From Actinoalloteichus fjordicus (lineage in GTDB: Bacteria; Actinomycetota; Actinomycetes; Mycobacteriales; Pseudonocardiaceae): a DNA stretch of 64,000 nt. The notes below the pieces were generated by a model. It was not told the origin of the DNA. It saw nothing but the letters and a program-made list of their open reading frames with translations, and ran no database searches. Position numbers and translations under genes: made by a program. The stretch spans positions 3,162,001 to 3,226,000 of the forward strand of contig NZ_CP016076.1 of the NCBI RefSeq assembly GCF_001941625.1, read 5' to 3'. This document shows positions 55,710 through 64,000 of this stretch, one piece after another. How positions within the stretch are numbered: the first letter of the stretch is position 1; each line of letters begins with the position of its first letter.

Positions 55710-55898
55710 CGCGGCTCCGGCGCCACTAGCGGTCGCCCGGCCAGGACCGGGTCGTCGATCGTCACGGGCCGGTCGAACGGTGACCGGGTGTCGGCGCGAT
55801 AGGCGATCCTTCAGGTCCACCACCGTCCCGCCACCGGGGCGAACCGCCGACACGGCGGCCGTCGCCGACCACGAACCCGAACTGATCAGGAGCCCTCC

Positions 55899-57827
55899 AT
55901 GAGCATGGAGTCCACGGCGTGGAACTCGCTCTACAGCGTGACCAGAGCCGATCACCGTGACCGCAGACCCTTCTCCGCCGCCACGATGCGCCGCATCGGC
56001 GGCTTCGCCAAGCGGCATCGCAGCCGCCTCATCCAGTTCCTGGTGCTCAGCATCGTGACGGCGGTGCTCACCGTCGCGACACCGGTGCTCGCAGGCCGGG
56101 TCGTCGACGCGATCGTGCAGAGCGCGCCGGTCGACGTCGTCGTGTGGCTGGCGGTGCTCATCGCGGGCATCGCCGTCGCCGAGGCAGGTCTGCGGCTCGT
56201 CGTCCGCTGGCTGTCGGCGGGCATCGGCGAGGGACTGATCCTCGATCTGCGCACCAGCGTCTTCGATCACGTCCAGCGGATGCCGGTCGCCTTCTTCACC
56301 CGGACCAGGACCGGAGCGCTGGTCAGCAGGCTGAACAACGACGTCATCGGCGCGCAGCGGGCCTTCAGCGACACCCTCTCCGGCGTCGTCGGCAACCTGG
56401 TGACCCTGGTGCTGACCTTAGTGCTGATGCTCGGCATCTCCTGGCAGATCACCCTGCTCTCGCTGGTGCTGCTCCCGGTGTTCGTCGTGCCCGCCCGCCG
56501 GATGGGTGCCAGACTCGCGCGGCTCCAGCGGGAGGCCGCAAGCCACAACTCGGCGATGAGCACCCAGATGACCGAACGGTTCTCCGCGCCGGGCGCGACC
56601 CTGGTGAAGCTCTTCGGCAGGCCTGCGGACGAGTCCCGCGAGTTCGCCGACCGGGCCGCCAGAGTCCGGGACATCGGCGTCCGGCGGGCGATGGTGCAGT
56701 CGGTGTTCGTCACCGCGCTCACCCTTGTCTCGGCGCTGGCGCTCGCCCTGGTCTACGGCCTGGGCGGCTACCTGGCGCTGAACGGCGGCCTGGACGCGGG
56801 GGCCGTCGTCACCCTCGCCATGCTGCTCACCCGGCTCTACGCCCCGTTGACCGCGTTGGCGGGCGCCCGCGTGGAGGTGATGAGCGCCCTGGTGAGCTTC
56901 GAGCGGGTCTTCGAGGTGCTCGACCTGAAGCCGCTGATCGCCGAGAAGCCTGACGCGCTACCCGCGCCGGAAGGGCCCGTGTCGGTGGAGTTCGATCACG
57001 TGAGCTTCGCCTACCCCTCGGCGGACAAGGTGTCGCTGGCCTCGCTGGAGGAGGTCGCCGCGCTCGACTCCCGAGGCGGTGTCCAGGTCCTGCACGACGT
57101 GTCCTTCCGGGTCGAACCCGGACAGATGGTCGCCCTGGTGGGGTCCTCCGGCGCGGGCAAGTCCACGATCGCCTCGCTGCTGCCTCGCCTGTACGACGTG
57201 GACGAGGGCGCGGTCCGGCTGGCGGGCATCGACGTCCGAGACCTCACGGCCGCCGGACTCCGCCAGACCCTGGGGCTCGTCACTCAGGACGGGCACCTCT
57301 TCCATGAGTCGATCCGAGCGAACCTGTTGCTGGCCCGACCCGAGGCGGAGGAGGCCGAACTGTGGGAGATGCTCCGTCGGGCGCGCCTCGACGACCTGGT
57401 CGCGACGCTGCCGGACGGACTGGACACGATCGTCGGCGAACGCGGCTACCGGCTCTCCGGCGGCGAACGCCAGCGGCTGACCATCGCCCGACTCCTGCTG
57501 GCCAGGCCCAAGGTCGTCATCCTTGACGAGGCCACCGCACACCTGGACTCCACGTCGGAGGCGGCCGTGCAGGAGGCACTGGCCGAGGCGCTGGCGGGCC
57601 GGACGTCCGTGGTGATCGCCCACCGGCTCTCCACGGTCCGCGCCGCCGACCTCATCCTGGTGATCGAGGACGGCCGGGTGGTGGAGCGCGGTACCCACAC
57701 CGAGCTGCTCGCGGCGGGCGGGCGGTACGAGGAGCTGCACCGCACCCAGTTCGACCAGTCCGATGACGAGCAGGCCGAGCAACCGGGGCAGACCGGGCTG
57801 CCCGACGCGGCCCAGCCCATCGGCTGA
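55899..57827 (+). CDS. ABC exporter, fused permease-ATPase half transporter
   Basis: 642 residues. A six-helix type I exporter domain (about residues 40-340, with the cytoplasmic RMPVAFFTRTRTGALVSRL loop) is followed by an ATPase domain: Walker A LVGSSGAGKSTI, Q-loop VTQDGHLFHESI, signature LSGGERQRL, Walker B VVILDEATAHLD, His loop VIAHRLS. It should act as a homodimer exporting a lipid or drug. AGGAG lies 7-11 bases before the ATG. It may share regulation with the MFS gene. Confidence 0.95.
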   Translation: MSMESTAWNSLYSVTRADHRDRRPFSAATMRRIGGFAKRHRSRLIQFLVLSIVTAVLTVATPVLAGRVVDAIVQSAPVDVVVWLAVLIAGIAVAEAGLRLVVRWLSAGIGEGLILDLRTSVFDHVQRMPVAFFTRTRTGALVSRLNNDVIGAQRAFSDTLSGVVGNLVTLVLTLVLMLGISWQITLLSLVLLPVFVVPARRMGARLARLQREAASHNSAMSTQMTERFSAPGATLVKLFGRPADESREFADRAARVRDIGVRRAMVQSVFVTALTLVSALALALVYGLGGYLALNGGLDAGAVVTLAMLLTRLYAPLTALAGARVEVMSALVSFERVFEVLDLKPLIAEKPDALPAPEGPVSVEFDHVSFAYPSADKVSLASLEEVAALDSRGGVQVLHDVSFRVEPGQMVALVGSSGAGKSTIASLLPRLYDVDEGAVRLAGIDVRDLTAAGLRQTLGLVTQDGHLFHESIRANLLLARPEAEEAELWEMLRRARLDDLVATLPDGLDTIVGERGYRLSGGERQRLTIARLLLARPKVVILDEATAHLDSTSEAAVQEALAEALAGRTSVVIAHRLSTVRAADLILVIEDGRVVERGTHTELLAAGGRYEELHRTQFDQSDDEQAEQPGQTGLPDAAQPIG

Positions 57828-58168
57828 CCGGCGGATCACCGGCCGGATCGGCGCCGTCCACCGAGGACAGGCGCCGTCCGGCGCTGGTGAGCGGCGCCGT
57901 CTCCAGCGGGCCCGGCCCGTCGGGTCGGCGGGGCTCCGATGAGCCGCCCGCCCGGCCCATGGTCGTGTGGGGCGGGGCTCGGCTCCGGTCTGCGGTGTCC
58001 CGGAACCCCGCCGGTCGCGAAAAGTGTGATCACGACCACTCTCGGCCGCATCCGGTCAGAGTGGTGGTCGTCACGTCGTGCACTTCCTACTGTCACCAAA
58101 CAGGACCCGGCACGACACAGGACGACCGCTGACGTCCTGGCGATCACGCTCACCGAGGGAGATCACAC
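57828..58168. other. Promoter region of the glycosidase gene with an inverted repeat
   Basis: 341 bases with no gene. ACGACCACTCT (58032-58042) faces AGAGTGGT-GGTCGT (58058-58071), nearly complementary with a 3-base insertion, about 100 bases upstream of the glycosidase start. It is a candidate binding site for a sugar-responsive regulator. Confidence 0.45.
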
Positions 58169-60376
58169 ATGGTCAACCGGAGATCGGTACTGCACGGCAT
58201 GGGCGGCACGCTCGCCGCCCCGCTCGCTGCTCGGGTGCTGGCGGCAGAGGCAGACGCCCGCAGCGCCGCGACCGGGGACGGCGCCGCCGAGGGCGCGGGA
58301 GCCGAGGCGTCCGCCGGAGCGGAGCGCATCGACCGGCAGGCGCTGGTCGCGCGCCACGACATCCGCAGGACCGACGACGACCCCGACCTTCCGGTGCAGG
58401 TCGGCAACGGCCGGTTCGCCTTCGGCGCCGACATCACCGGGCTCCAGACCTTCGCGCCGTTCGCCACCATGGCCGACTGGGGCTGGCACTCCGACGCCCT
58501 GCCGCCCGGAAAGCAGATCGAGGACTATCGCGGCACCGTCTGGGACACCTACGGCCGGGACGTCTACTACTGGACCGGCGACGAGGACGAGCCCGAACTG
58601 CACCACTGGTTACGGGAGAACCCGCACCGCATCAACCTCGGCCGCATCGGCCTGACCCTGACCAGGGCCGACGGGACGGCGGCGGTCCTCACCGACCTCA
58701 CCGAGACCCACCAGCACCTGGAGCTGTGGACGGGACGGCTCCACAGTCGGTTCGTCTTCGACGGCCATTCCGTCGAGGTCGAGACCAGCTGCGATCCCGA
58801 GACCGACGCGGTGGCGCTGCGGGTCACCTCGCCGCTGATCCGGCTCGGCAGGCTCGCGGTCTTCCTCGACTTCCCCTACGCCACGGCGGCGGGCCAGGAC
58901 AAGTTCTCGGCCCCCTACGTGGGCTTCTGGGACCGTCCCGGCGACCACACGACCGAGGTGAGCCGCCGAGGATCACGCCGTGCCGTTCTCACCCATCGCC
59001 TGGACGAGACCGTCTACGAGGTCGGCGTCGCCTGGCGCGGCCCCGCCCGCCTGACCAGGGACGAACAGCGGGTCCACCGATATCACCTCACGGGCGGTCG
59101 ATCGGCGACGCTGGCGGCGACCGTCCTGTTCGAACCCGAACTGTCCTCGACCCCGCCGTCGGTCGACGCGGTGGAGCGCGCGAGCGCCCACTGGTGGCCG
59201 AGATTCTGGCGGTCCGGCGGCGCCGTGGACCTCTCCGGCTCGGCCGACGAACGGTGGCCGGAGCTGGAACGCCGCATCGTGCTCAGCCAGTACCACCTCG
59301 CGGTCAACGAGGCGGGCAGCGAGCCGCCCCAGGAGTCGGGGCTGGTCAACAACGGCTGGTACGGGAAGTTCCACACCGAGATGTACTGGTGGCACGCCAC
59401 GCACTACGCCCTGTGGAATCGATGGCCGCTGCTCGACCGCAGCACCGACATCTATCGACGTCTGCTCCCGTCGGCTCGCGACCGGGCCGCCGAGCAGGGC
59501 TTCCTCGGCGCGCGCTGGCCGAAGATGACCACCGCGCAGGGGCGGGAGTCACCCAACATCCCCACGGCCCTGCTGCTCTGGCACGTGCCGCACGTGATGT
59601 TTCTGGCGGAGTTGGACTACCAGGCGCATCCCCGGCGCCGCACCCTGCTCAAATGGGAGGAGGTCCTGTTCGCCACCGCCGACTTCATGGCCTCCTTCGC
59701 CCACCAGGAGTCCGAGGGCGGCCGCTACGTCCTCGGCCCGCCGGTGATGACCGCCAACGAGCGCAACGACTCCGCCACCACGTCCAACCCGGCCTTCGAA
59801 CTCTCCTACTGGCGGTTCGGGCTGCGCGTGGCCCTGCAGTGGCGGGAGCGGCTCGGCCTCGACCGCGATCCGCGCTGGGAGGCGGTGCTGGCCGACCTGG
59901 CGCCGTTGCCGGTGCAGGACGGCCTGTACGTGCTGTACGAGGGCGTCGAGGACATGTGGACGGTGCACAACACCAACCATCCCGACCCGATCGCGCCCTA
60001 CGGCATGCTGCCCGGCGACGGTGTCGACGTCGAGATCATGCGCGCCACCGCAGCTCAGGTGTACAAGACCTGGCCGGTGGAGAACCTCTACAGCTGGGAC
60101 TTCCCGCTGCTGGCGATGAACGCCGCACGACTGGGCGATGCCGAACGCGCGGTGGACTTCCTGCTGCACGAGCGGTTCGGGTTCACCGAGACCGGCCTGC
60201 CCGCCAGCGGCAAGTCCGGGGTGCCCTCGCCCTACTTCCCCGGCGCGGGCGGGCTGCTCTATGCCGTCGCGATGATGTGCGCGGGCTGGGGCGACGGGCC
60301 GACGGGCGAGACGCCCGGCTTCCCCGACGACGGTCGGTGGACGGTGCGCTGGGAGGGGCTCGCCCCGGCCCTCTGA
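58169..60376 (+). CDS. Tat-exported six-hairpin glycosidase (GH65/GH95-like)
   Basis: 735 residues. The Tat signal starts VNRRSVLHGMGGTLAAPLAA with a twin Arg and an AARVLAA cleavage region. The rest resembles alpha/alpha-toroid glycosidases: GNGRFAFGADITGLQTFAPF, an N-terminal beta-sandwich, then GWYGKFHTEMYWWHATHYAL and QVYKTWPVENLYSWDFPLLA. A catalytic Glu in FHTEMYW is plausible by analogy. It should act outside the cell on a complex carbohydrate. The sugar-binding protein gene follows after 110 bases. Confidence 0.85.
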   Translation: MVNRRSVLHGMGGTLAAPLAARVLAAEADARSAATGDGAAEGAGAEASAGAERIDRQALVARHDIRRTDDDPDLPVQVGNGRFAFGADITGLQTFAPFATMADWGWHSDALPPGKQIEDYRGTVWDTYGRDVYYWTGDEDEPELHHWLRENPHRINLGRIGLTLTRADGTAAVLTDLTETHQHLELWTGRLHSRFVFDGHSVEVETSCDPETDAVALRVTSPLIRLGRLAVFLDFPYATAAGQDKFSAPYVGFWDRPGDHTTEVSRRGSRRAVLTHRLDETVYEVGVAWRGPARLTRDEQRVHRYHLTGGRSATLAATVLFEPELSSTPPSVDAVERASAHWWPRFWRSGGAVDLSGSADERWPELERRIVLSQYHLAVNEAGSEPPQESGLVNNGWYGKFHTEMYWWHATHYALWNRWPLLDRSTDIYRRLLPSARDRAAEQGFLGARWPKMTTAQGRESPNIPTALLLWHVPHVMFLAELDYQAHPRRRTLLKWEEVLFATADFMASFAHQESEGGRYVLGPPVMTANERNDSATTSNPAFELSYWRFGLRVALQWRERLGLDRDPRWEAVLADLAPLPVQDGLYVLYEGVEDMWTVHNTNHPDPIAPYGMLPGDGVDVEIMRATAAQVYKTWPVENLYSWDFPLLAMNAARLGDAERAVDFLLHERFGFTETGLPASGKSGVPSPYFPGAGGLLYAVAMMCAGWGDGPTGETPGFPDDGRWTVRWEGLAPAL

Positions 60377-60486
60377 CCGCTCCTCGACCCGGAGTCGTCG
60401 CGCGGAACGCCCGCGCTCCTGCTCGGCTCCGGCGACCTCTCGGCTCGGCCGGGCTTGGCGAGCGGAATCCAGGACAGGAGACTCGA

Positions 60487-61781
60487 ATGGGTGTGCGACG
60501 ACGTTCCCCGGCACACCGGGGACGGACGGCGGCGGCGATCCTCGCGGCGGCCGGACTGCTCGCCGCGTGCGGTGGCGGTGTGGTGCGGACGACGGCCAGG
60601 TAGAGCTTCGGTTCACCTGGTGGGGTGACGATGACCGCGCGCGGATCACCGAGGAGGCGATCGCGTTGTTCGAGGAGCGGAATCCGAACATCACGGTCAA
60701 CACCTCGTATGCGGCGTTCTCGGGGTACTTCGAGCGGTTGGCGACCGAGGTCGCGGGCAACAACGCGCCGGACGTGATCCAGATGGACTACGCGTATCTG
60801 CGGGAGTACGGGGATCGGGGCGTCCTTGCCGATCTCCACGAGTTCGACGAGGATCAGCTGGGCACCGAGGGCATCACGCCGTTGCTGGCGCGTTCCGGTG
60901 AGATCGACGGCAGGATGTACGCGCTGCCGATGGCGCAGAACACCCATGCGTGGGCGTATGACGAACAGGCCTGGACGGAGTCCGGGGTGCCGCTGCCCGA
61001 GGCGGGCTGGACGTGGGAGGACCTGCTGAGCAGCAGCCAGGCCCTGACCGAGTCCACCGACGGCGAGCGCTACGGGACCACCGACTTCGGCTGGTCCTGG
61101 GAGACCTTCCAGGTCTGGCTCCGCCAACAGGACAAAGACCTCTACACCGACGCAGGCGAGATCGGGTTCGACGCTGCGGACCTGCGGACCTATCTCGAAC
61201 TGCTCGACGAATTCCGTACGACCGAGGCGGCCACCCCCGCCGAGGTCACGGCCCAGATCGACGGCGCCATCACCAATTCTCCGCTGGCGATGGAGGGCGC
61301 GTACTCCGAATTCGCCTGGGACTCGGCGACGACCACCTTCTTCTCCGTCCTGCCCTCGGGCATCGCGCTCGCCCCCATGCCCAGAACCGAGGGCAGCGAG
61401 CGGATCGGCCAGTTCGCCAAGCCCGGCACCCTGATCAGCATCGCGGCAGGCAGCGAGCATCCCGAGGAGTCGGCCGCCCTGGTCGACTTCCTGCTCAACG
61501 ACGTCGACGCGGGCCTCATCCTCGGCACCTCGAGAGGCATGCCCGTCAACGACGACGTCCGCGAAGCCGTCGGCGCCGAACTCGAAGGACCCGACCAACT
61601 CGTCTACGACTACGAGGAAGCCCTCGCCGACGAACTCGAAGAACCCCCGTCCGCACCACCGCCGGGCAACAGCGCACTCAAACGAGAATGGCAGCGACTC
61701 AACTCGGTGATCGGATTCGGACAACTGTCCATCGACGAAGCGGTCGAGCAGTTCATGGAACGGGCCGAGCAGGAGATCTGA
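60487..61781 (+). pseudogene. Sugar ABC transporter substrate-binding lipoprotein, frameshifted behind the signal peptide
   Basis: ATG 60487, with AGGAG at 60476-60480, encodes a lipoprotein signal ending LLAAC (Cys28), but that frame stops at 60603. The mature MalE/UgpB-type binding protein (DDGQVELRFTWWGDDDRARI to the end, stop 61781) lies in another frame. One base is missing between 60571 and 60585, within GGTGGCGGTGTGGTGCGG. Repaired, the protein would be ~431 residues and complete. It is either a recent mutation or a sequence error. No permease gene follows; a convergent lysozyme gene does. Confidence 0.85.
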
Positions 61782-61783
61782 CG

Positions 61784-61831
61784 GGCAGGGCAGGCCGGCG
61801 GGCGCGCCGGTCCCGCTCGGCCTGCCCTGCC
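61784..61831. terminator. Bidirectional terminator between the binding-protein and lysozyme genes
   Basis: GGCAGGGCAGGCCG (61784-61797) pairs perfectly with CGGCCTGCCCTGCC (61818-61831) around a 20-nt loop, directly after the stop at 61781 and between convergent genes. Confidence 0.75.
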
Positions 61832-61895
61832 TTCCCGGCGTGTCGCGCGGAAGGCAGGTGCCTGCTGGACCGCACGCGGCGCCTCCGAGGTCCGG

Positions 61896-62510
61896 CTAAC
61901 CCAACGTCAGATCGCCGACGCCGAACCCGCCGAGGGTGACGTTGCGGTCGACGCCGCCGGGGATGCCCGCCACGCTGCCCCGGTCGGTGTGCTGATGCAG
62001 TGCGAGCCTCGGATGCGACCAGCCGGGGTTGCCGGGATCGCCGTTGAACCTGGCGAGCCACAAGAACACGTCTTCGTCGGCCCAGTCGTCCGGCCGCAGC
62101 ACGTTCTGGTACCAGTCGAGGCTGGAGTACACCAGGATCGGCCGGACGTCGGTCGCCTTGCGGAACTCGGCGATGAAGTCACGGGTGACCGCGTCCGCGT
62201 CGTCGCGCAGCTCGGCGGCCTCCATGTCGAGCATCGGCAGCAACGAACCCGATTCCAGCAGTCCGTTCTCCTGGAGATGGTGGACGAAATGGGCCACCTG
62301 ACCCGCGACTTCGCCCGGCCGGGCGAAGTGGTATCCGCCGGTGGCGATCCCGGCGTCGCGCGCGCCGGGGATGTTCTTCGCCGCCTGCGAGTCGACGTGT
62401 CCGGTCGCCTCGGTGACCTTGTGCGAACAGAAGACGATGCCGTCGCCGTGTACGGCATTCCAGTCGTCGACTGCATTCCAATGGGAGATGTCTATCCCGT
62501 GGTCGGCCAT
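61896..62510 (-). CDS. Glycoside hydrolase family 25 (lysozyme/muramidase-like)
   Basis: 204 residues from ATG 62510. GH25 motifs: GIDISHWNAVDDW at the N-terminus, EATGHVDSQAAKNIPGARDA, GIATGGYHFARPG, and the catalytic acidic pair in PMLDMEAAE, with WLARFNGDPG and a C-terminal LALHQHTDRGSVAGIPGGVD. It hydrolyses beta-1,4 bonds of peptidoglycan. No signal peptide is visible, unlike many secreted GH25 enzymes, so export may be non-classical or the role intracellular or phage-like. Confidence 0.9.
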   Translation of the reverse strand: MADHGIDISHWNAVDDWNAVHGDGIVFCSHKVTEATGHVDSQAAKNIPGARDAGIATGGYHFARPGEVAGQVAHFVHHLQENGLLESGSLLPMLDMEAAELRDDADAVTRDFIAEFRKATDVRPILVYSSLDWYQNVLRPDDWADEDVFLWLARFNGDPGNPGWSHPRLALHQHTDRGSVAGIPGGVDRNVTLGGFGVGDLTLG

Positions 62511-63779
62511 GGCCGGGCCTCTCAATCCTGGTGACGAACATGTACGGCGGCACTCCGGCACGAAGGCTCCGGGGCGCGGACGTGCTCGGCCGTCCGCGCG
62601 GCGGGGCGAGATCAAGGCGAGTCGGACCGCGAACCACGCCGAAGCGCGACAAGGCAGGGCCGCGACGGACCGGTGCACTTCTCGTATGCGGCGCACCTGG
62701 TCGCCGCCGTCGCCGTTGTCGCCTACCTTCAGATCTCGAATCCGACCACCGGGCCGGAATGTCACTGATTGCAACGATTGTGTAACTGTGGAGCAAAGTC
62801 AACGGCGTGCCTCGGAATTGACCCGAGAGTGGCGGCGTGCGGCTGCGGTGGTTACGGCGCGTATTTTTCCGGTGCGGAATCGACGGCATTCTCGACTGCT
62901 TCGCCGACAATCAAGGCATCGCCGGTTCGGGTGACGCACCGAGTGCGGGGTGACCGTGGCACTCGTCCACTGGGCATTGCAGACCCTCGGCACACCGCGT
63001 GCCCGTCATGAGCAAGCCTCGGCGGCCGCCCGGTCGAGCGCCGAACCTGCCGGGGCAGGTGCGGCGACCTTCGGGCACCGGCGATCGCTCTGCTGCTCCT
63101 CGCACCGTGATGTCGTTGGCCGCTCGGGCCGGGGCATGTCCGCCGGTCGACGTGGGTGCAGGGGTGGTCCGTCCCCGTCGAGGGTGATCGGACGGCGTCG
63201 TCGAGCCGGCGTCCCCGCTCGGGCCGAGGTGTGGACTCGACGTCGATTCATGCCGTGGTCCGACGGATTCACCGACCCCGTCGTGTCGTGCCGTCTCGTT
63301 CGGGCCTTCGTCGGACCCGCAGGCCGTCCGGCGGCATCCTCGATTCACGTCGGCGCGGCTGAATTCCCGTTCCCCGCCGTATGCTGCGGAATTCGCATGC
63401 GCTGATGGCAATTCCTGAATCGGAGCGGGCTCCGGCGACGCACCGCCGATGTCGCCGACCACGCCCTCTTCGGTGATCAGTCGGTGTCATACCGTAGCGA
63501 GGCGCTCGTCGAGAAGTAGATTCCTCGACCAACCATCGACGCCAGTGCGCGAGGCAGACAGATTGGGACGTCGCAGCAGGTCATGCCGACCACGGCCCAT
63601 CGCACCCGGTGACATTCGGGCCGCCCTGGGACGACGACGTGTATTCGTGAGCCATGAACCCGAGTCGATATCGCGGGTTCTGCATATGACACACGAATAT
63701 GACCTATGGCACCGTGTCGAGGACAGAAAGGCGGAGCAGCCGTGAGGATGGGTTCCGATTCGGACGGGAATGAGGCGAC
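62511..63779. other. 1.27-kb region without a recognisable gene
   Basis: Both strands were read; open frames are short and Arg/Pro/Ser-rich with no domain. The stretch is less GC-rich in places (about 62770-62900 and 63400-63720). It contains the nested inverted repeat at 63642. It probably holds promoters for the lysozyme gene and the transporter at 63780. Confidence 0.5.
63642..63699. repeat. Nested inverted repeats upstream of the partial transporter gene
   Basis: Outer arms TATTCGTG / CACGAATA (63642-63649, 63692-63699) enclose inner arms GAACCCG / CGGGTTC (63656-63662, 63674-63680). The block lies 80-140 bases before the ATG at 63780. Confidence 0.6.
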
Positions 63780-64000
63780 ATGGTGCTGACCACCGGCACG
63801 TCGTCCGCCGCCGCCCGGCAGACGGACACAGGGACTGCGATCGACGACGCGGCGGAGCCCTCCGGCGGGGCGGCCCCGGACGAGACGAGCCCGCAGTCGG
63901 CATCGTCGCTCTCGGAGGTCCCCGGCGATCTGCGCATGGCAGGCCTGTTGTGGCCGGTGCTGGTGGCCTCGGCCGTCAGTCTGCTGCCCTTCACCGTGTT
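63780..64000 (+). CDS. Probable MFS transporter, N-terminal part (cut by window edge)
   Basis: From ATG 63780 the frame stays open to the window end, 73 codons. About 50 residues are polar and Ala/Ser/Asp-rich. The sequence then turns hydrophobic (MAGLLWPVLVASAVSLLPFT), like the first membrane helix of a major-facilitator transporter with an extended N-terminus. GAGGCGA just upstream is a weak ribosome-binding site. The family assignment is tentative because only one helix is visible. Confidence 0.5.
   Translation, partial: MVLTTGTSSAAARQTDTGTAIDDAAEPSGGAAPDETSPQSASSLSEVPGDLRMAGLLWPVLVASAVSLLPFTV

Noticed and set aside
60567-61781. Binding-protein gene as an intact cytoplasmic protein starting at ATG 60567
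   Set aside because: That ATG (CTG-CTC-GCC context shifted) would give MRWRCGADDG without signal peptide, while a perfect signal with ribosome-binding site lies just upstream in another frame; a frameshift explains both.
62950-63405. A 151-codon plus-strand frame in the 1.27-kb gap
   Set aside because: Composition and codon use resemble random high-GC sequence and no conserved block is visible; kept only as part of the gene-free region.

Overview
The window reads as chromosomal DNA of a very GC-rich actinomycete. GC is roughly 70% and third codon positions are almost always G or C. GTG starts are common and ATGA/GTGA gene overlaps frequent. The lineage is probably near Pseudonocardiales: mycothiol ligase MshC, a luciferase-like F420-type oxidoreductase, a DUF574 methyltransferase, the DUF3090/SCO1664 pair and a PAC2-metH pair all point to Actinobacteria. 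I cannot name the species.

Layout. 1-5.5 kb: an oligopeptide/dipeptide ABC importer operon (binding protein cut by the window edge, two permeases, one fused double ATPase). 6-8.5 kb: a cytosine-C5 methyltransferase diverging from a Vsr mismatch endonuclease, then a cold-shock protein gene with a structured leader and a strong terminator. 8.7-14 kb: small enzymes, then an LD-carboxypeptidase translationally coupled to an S9 peptidase. 14.1-15.5 kb: DUF3090 and SCO1664-family genes, which in Mycobacterium lie close to mshC.

15.5-34 kb is a mosaic that separates that pair from mshC. It holds two tiny relic type I-E CRISPR arrays with no cas genes, an acetyltransferase, a deaminase, a DUF574 methyltransferase, a HipA-like kinase/DUF3037 pair, a MoxR-type AAA ATPase/VWA pair, a TetR-fragment/SnoaL-like scar, a two-component system next to a membrane-anchored protein, a TetR/DHA2 exporter pair and an Acr3-like permease.

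34-45.5 kb: mshC, a SanA-type DUF218 protein, a YbdK-type carboxylate-amine ligase, an SMR efflux protein, then PAC2 diverging from metH, and a HAD phosphatase with a repeat-built N-terminus. 45.7-48.1 kb: two divergent citrate-synthase-family genes, one fused to a DNA-binding domain, around an AT-rich operator. 48.3-54 kb: acetyltransferase, endonuclease V, peptide deformylase, two winged-helix regulators and a PEP-mutase-like enzyme. 54-64 kb: two drug exporters behind a SoxR-like promoter, a Tat-exported glycosidase, a frameshifted sugar-binding lipoprotein gene, a GH25 lysozyme, a 1.27 kb gene-free stretch and the start of a probable MFS transporter.

Most genes are ordinary. The observations I would follow first are the relic CRISPR loci, the citrate synthase/regulator pair, several compact repeat-built operators (27.6, 32.0, 46.9, 50.8 and 54.1 kb), the broken genes at 23.8, 33.8, 38.5 and 60.6 kb, and the codon-usage break inside metH.
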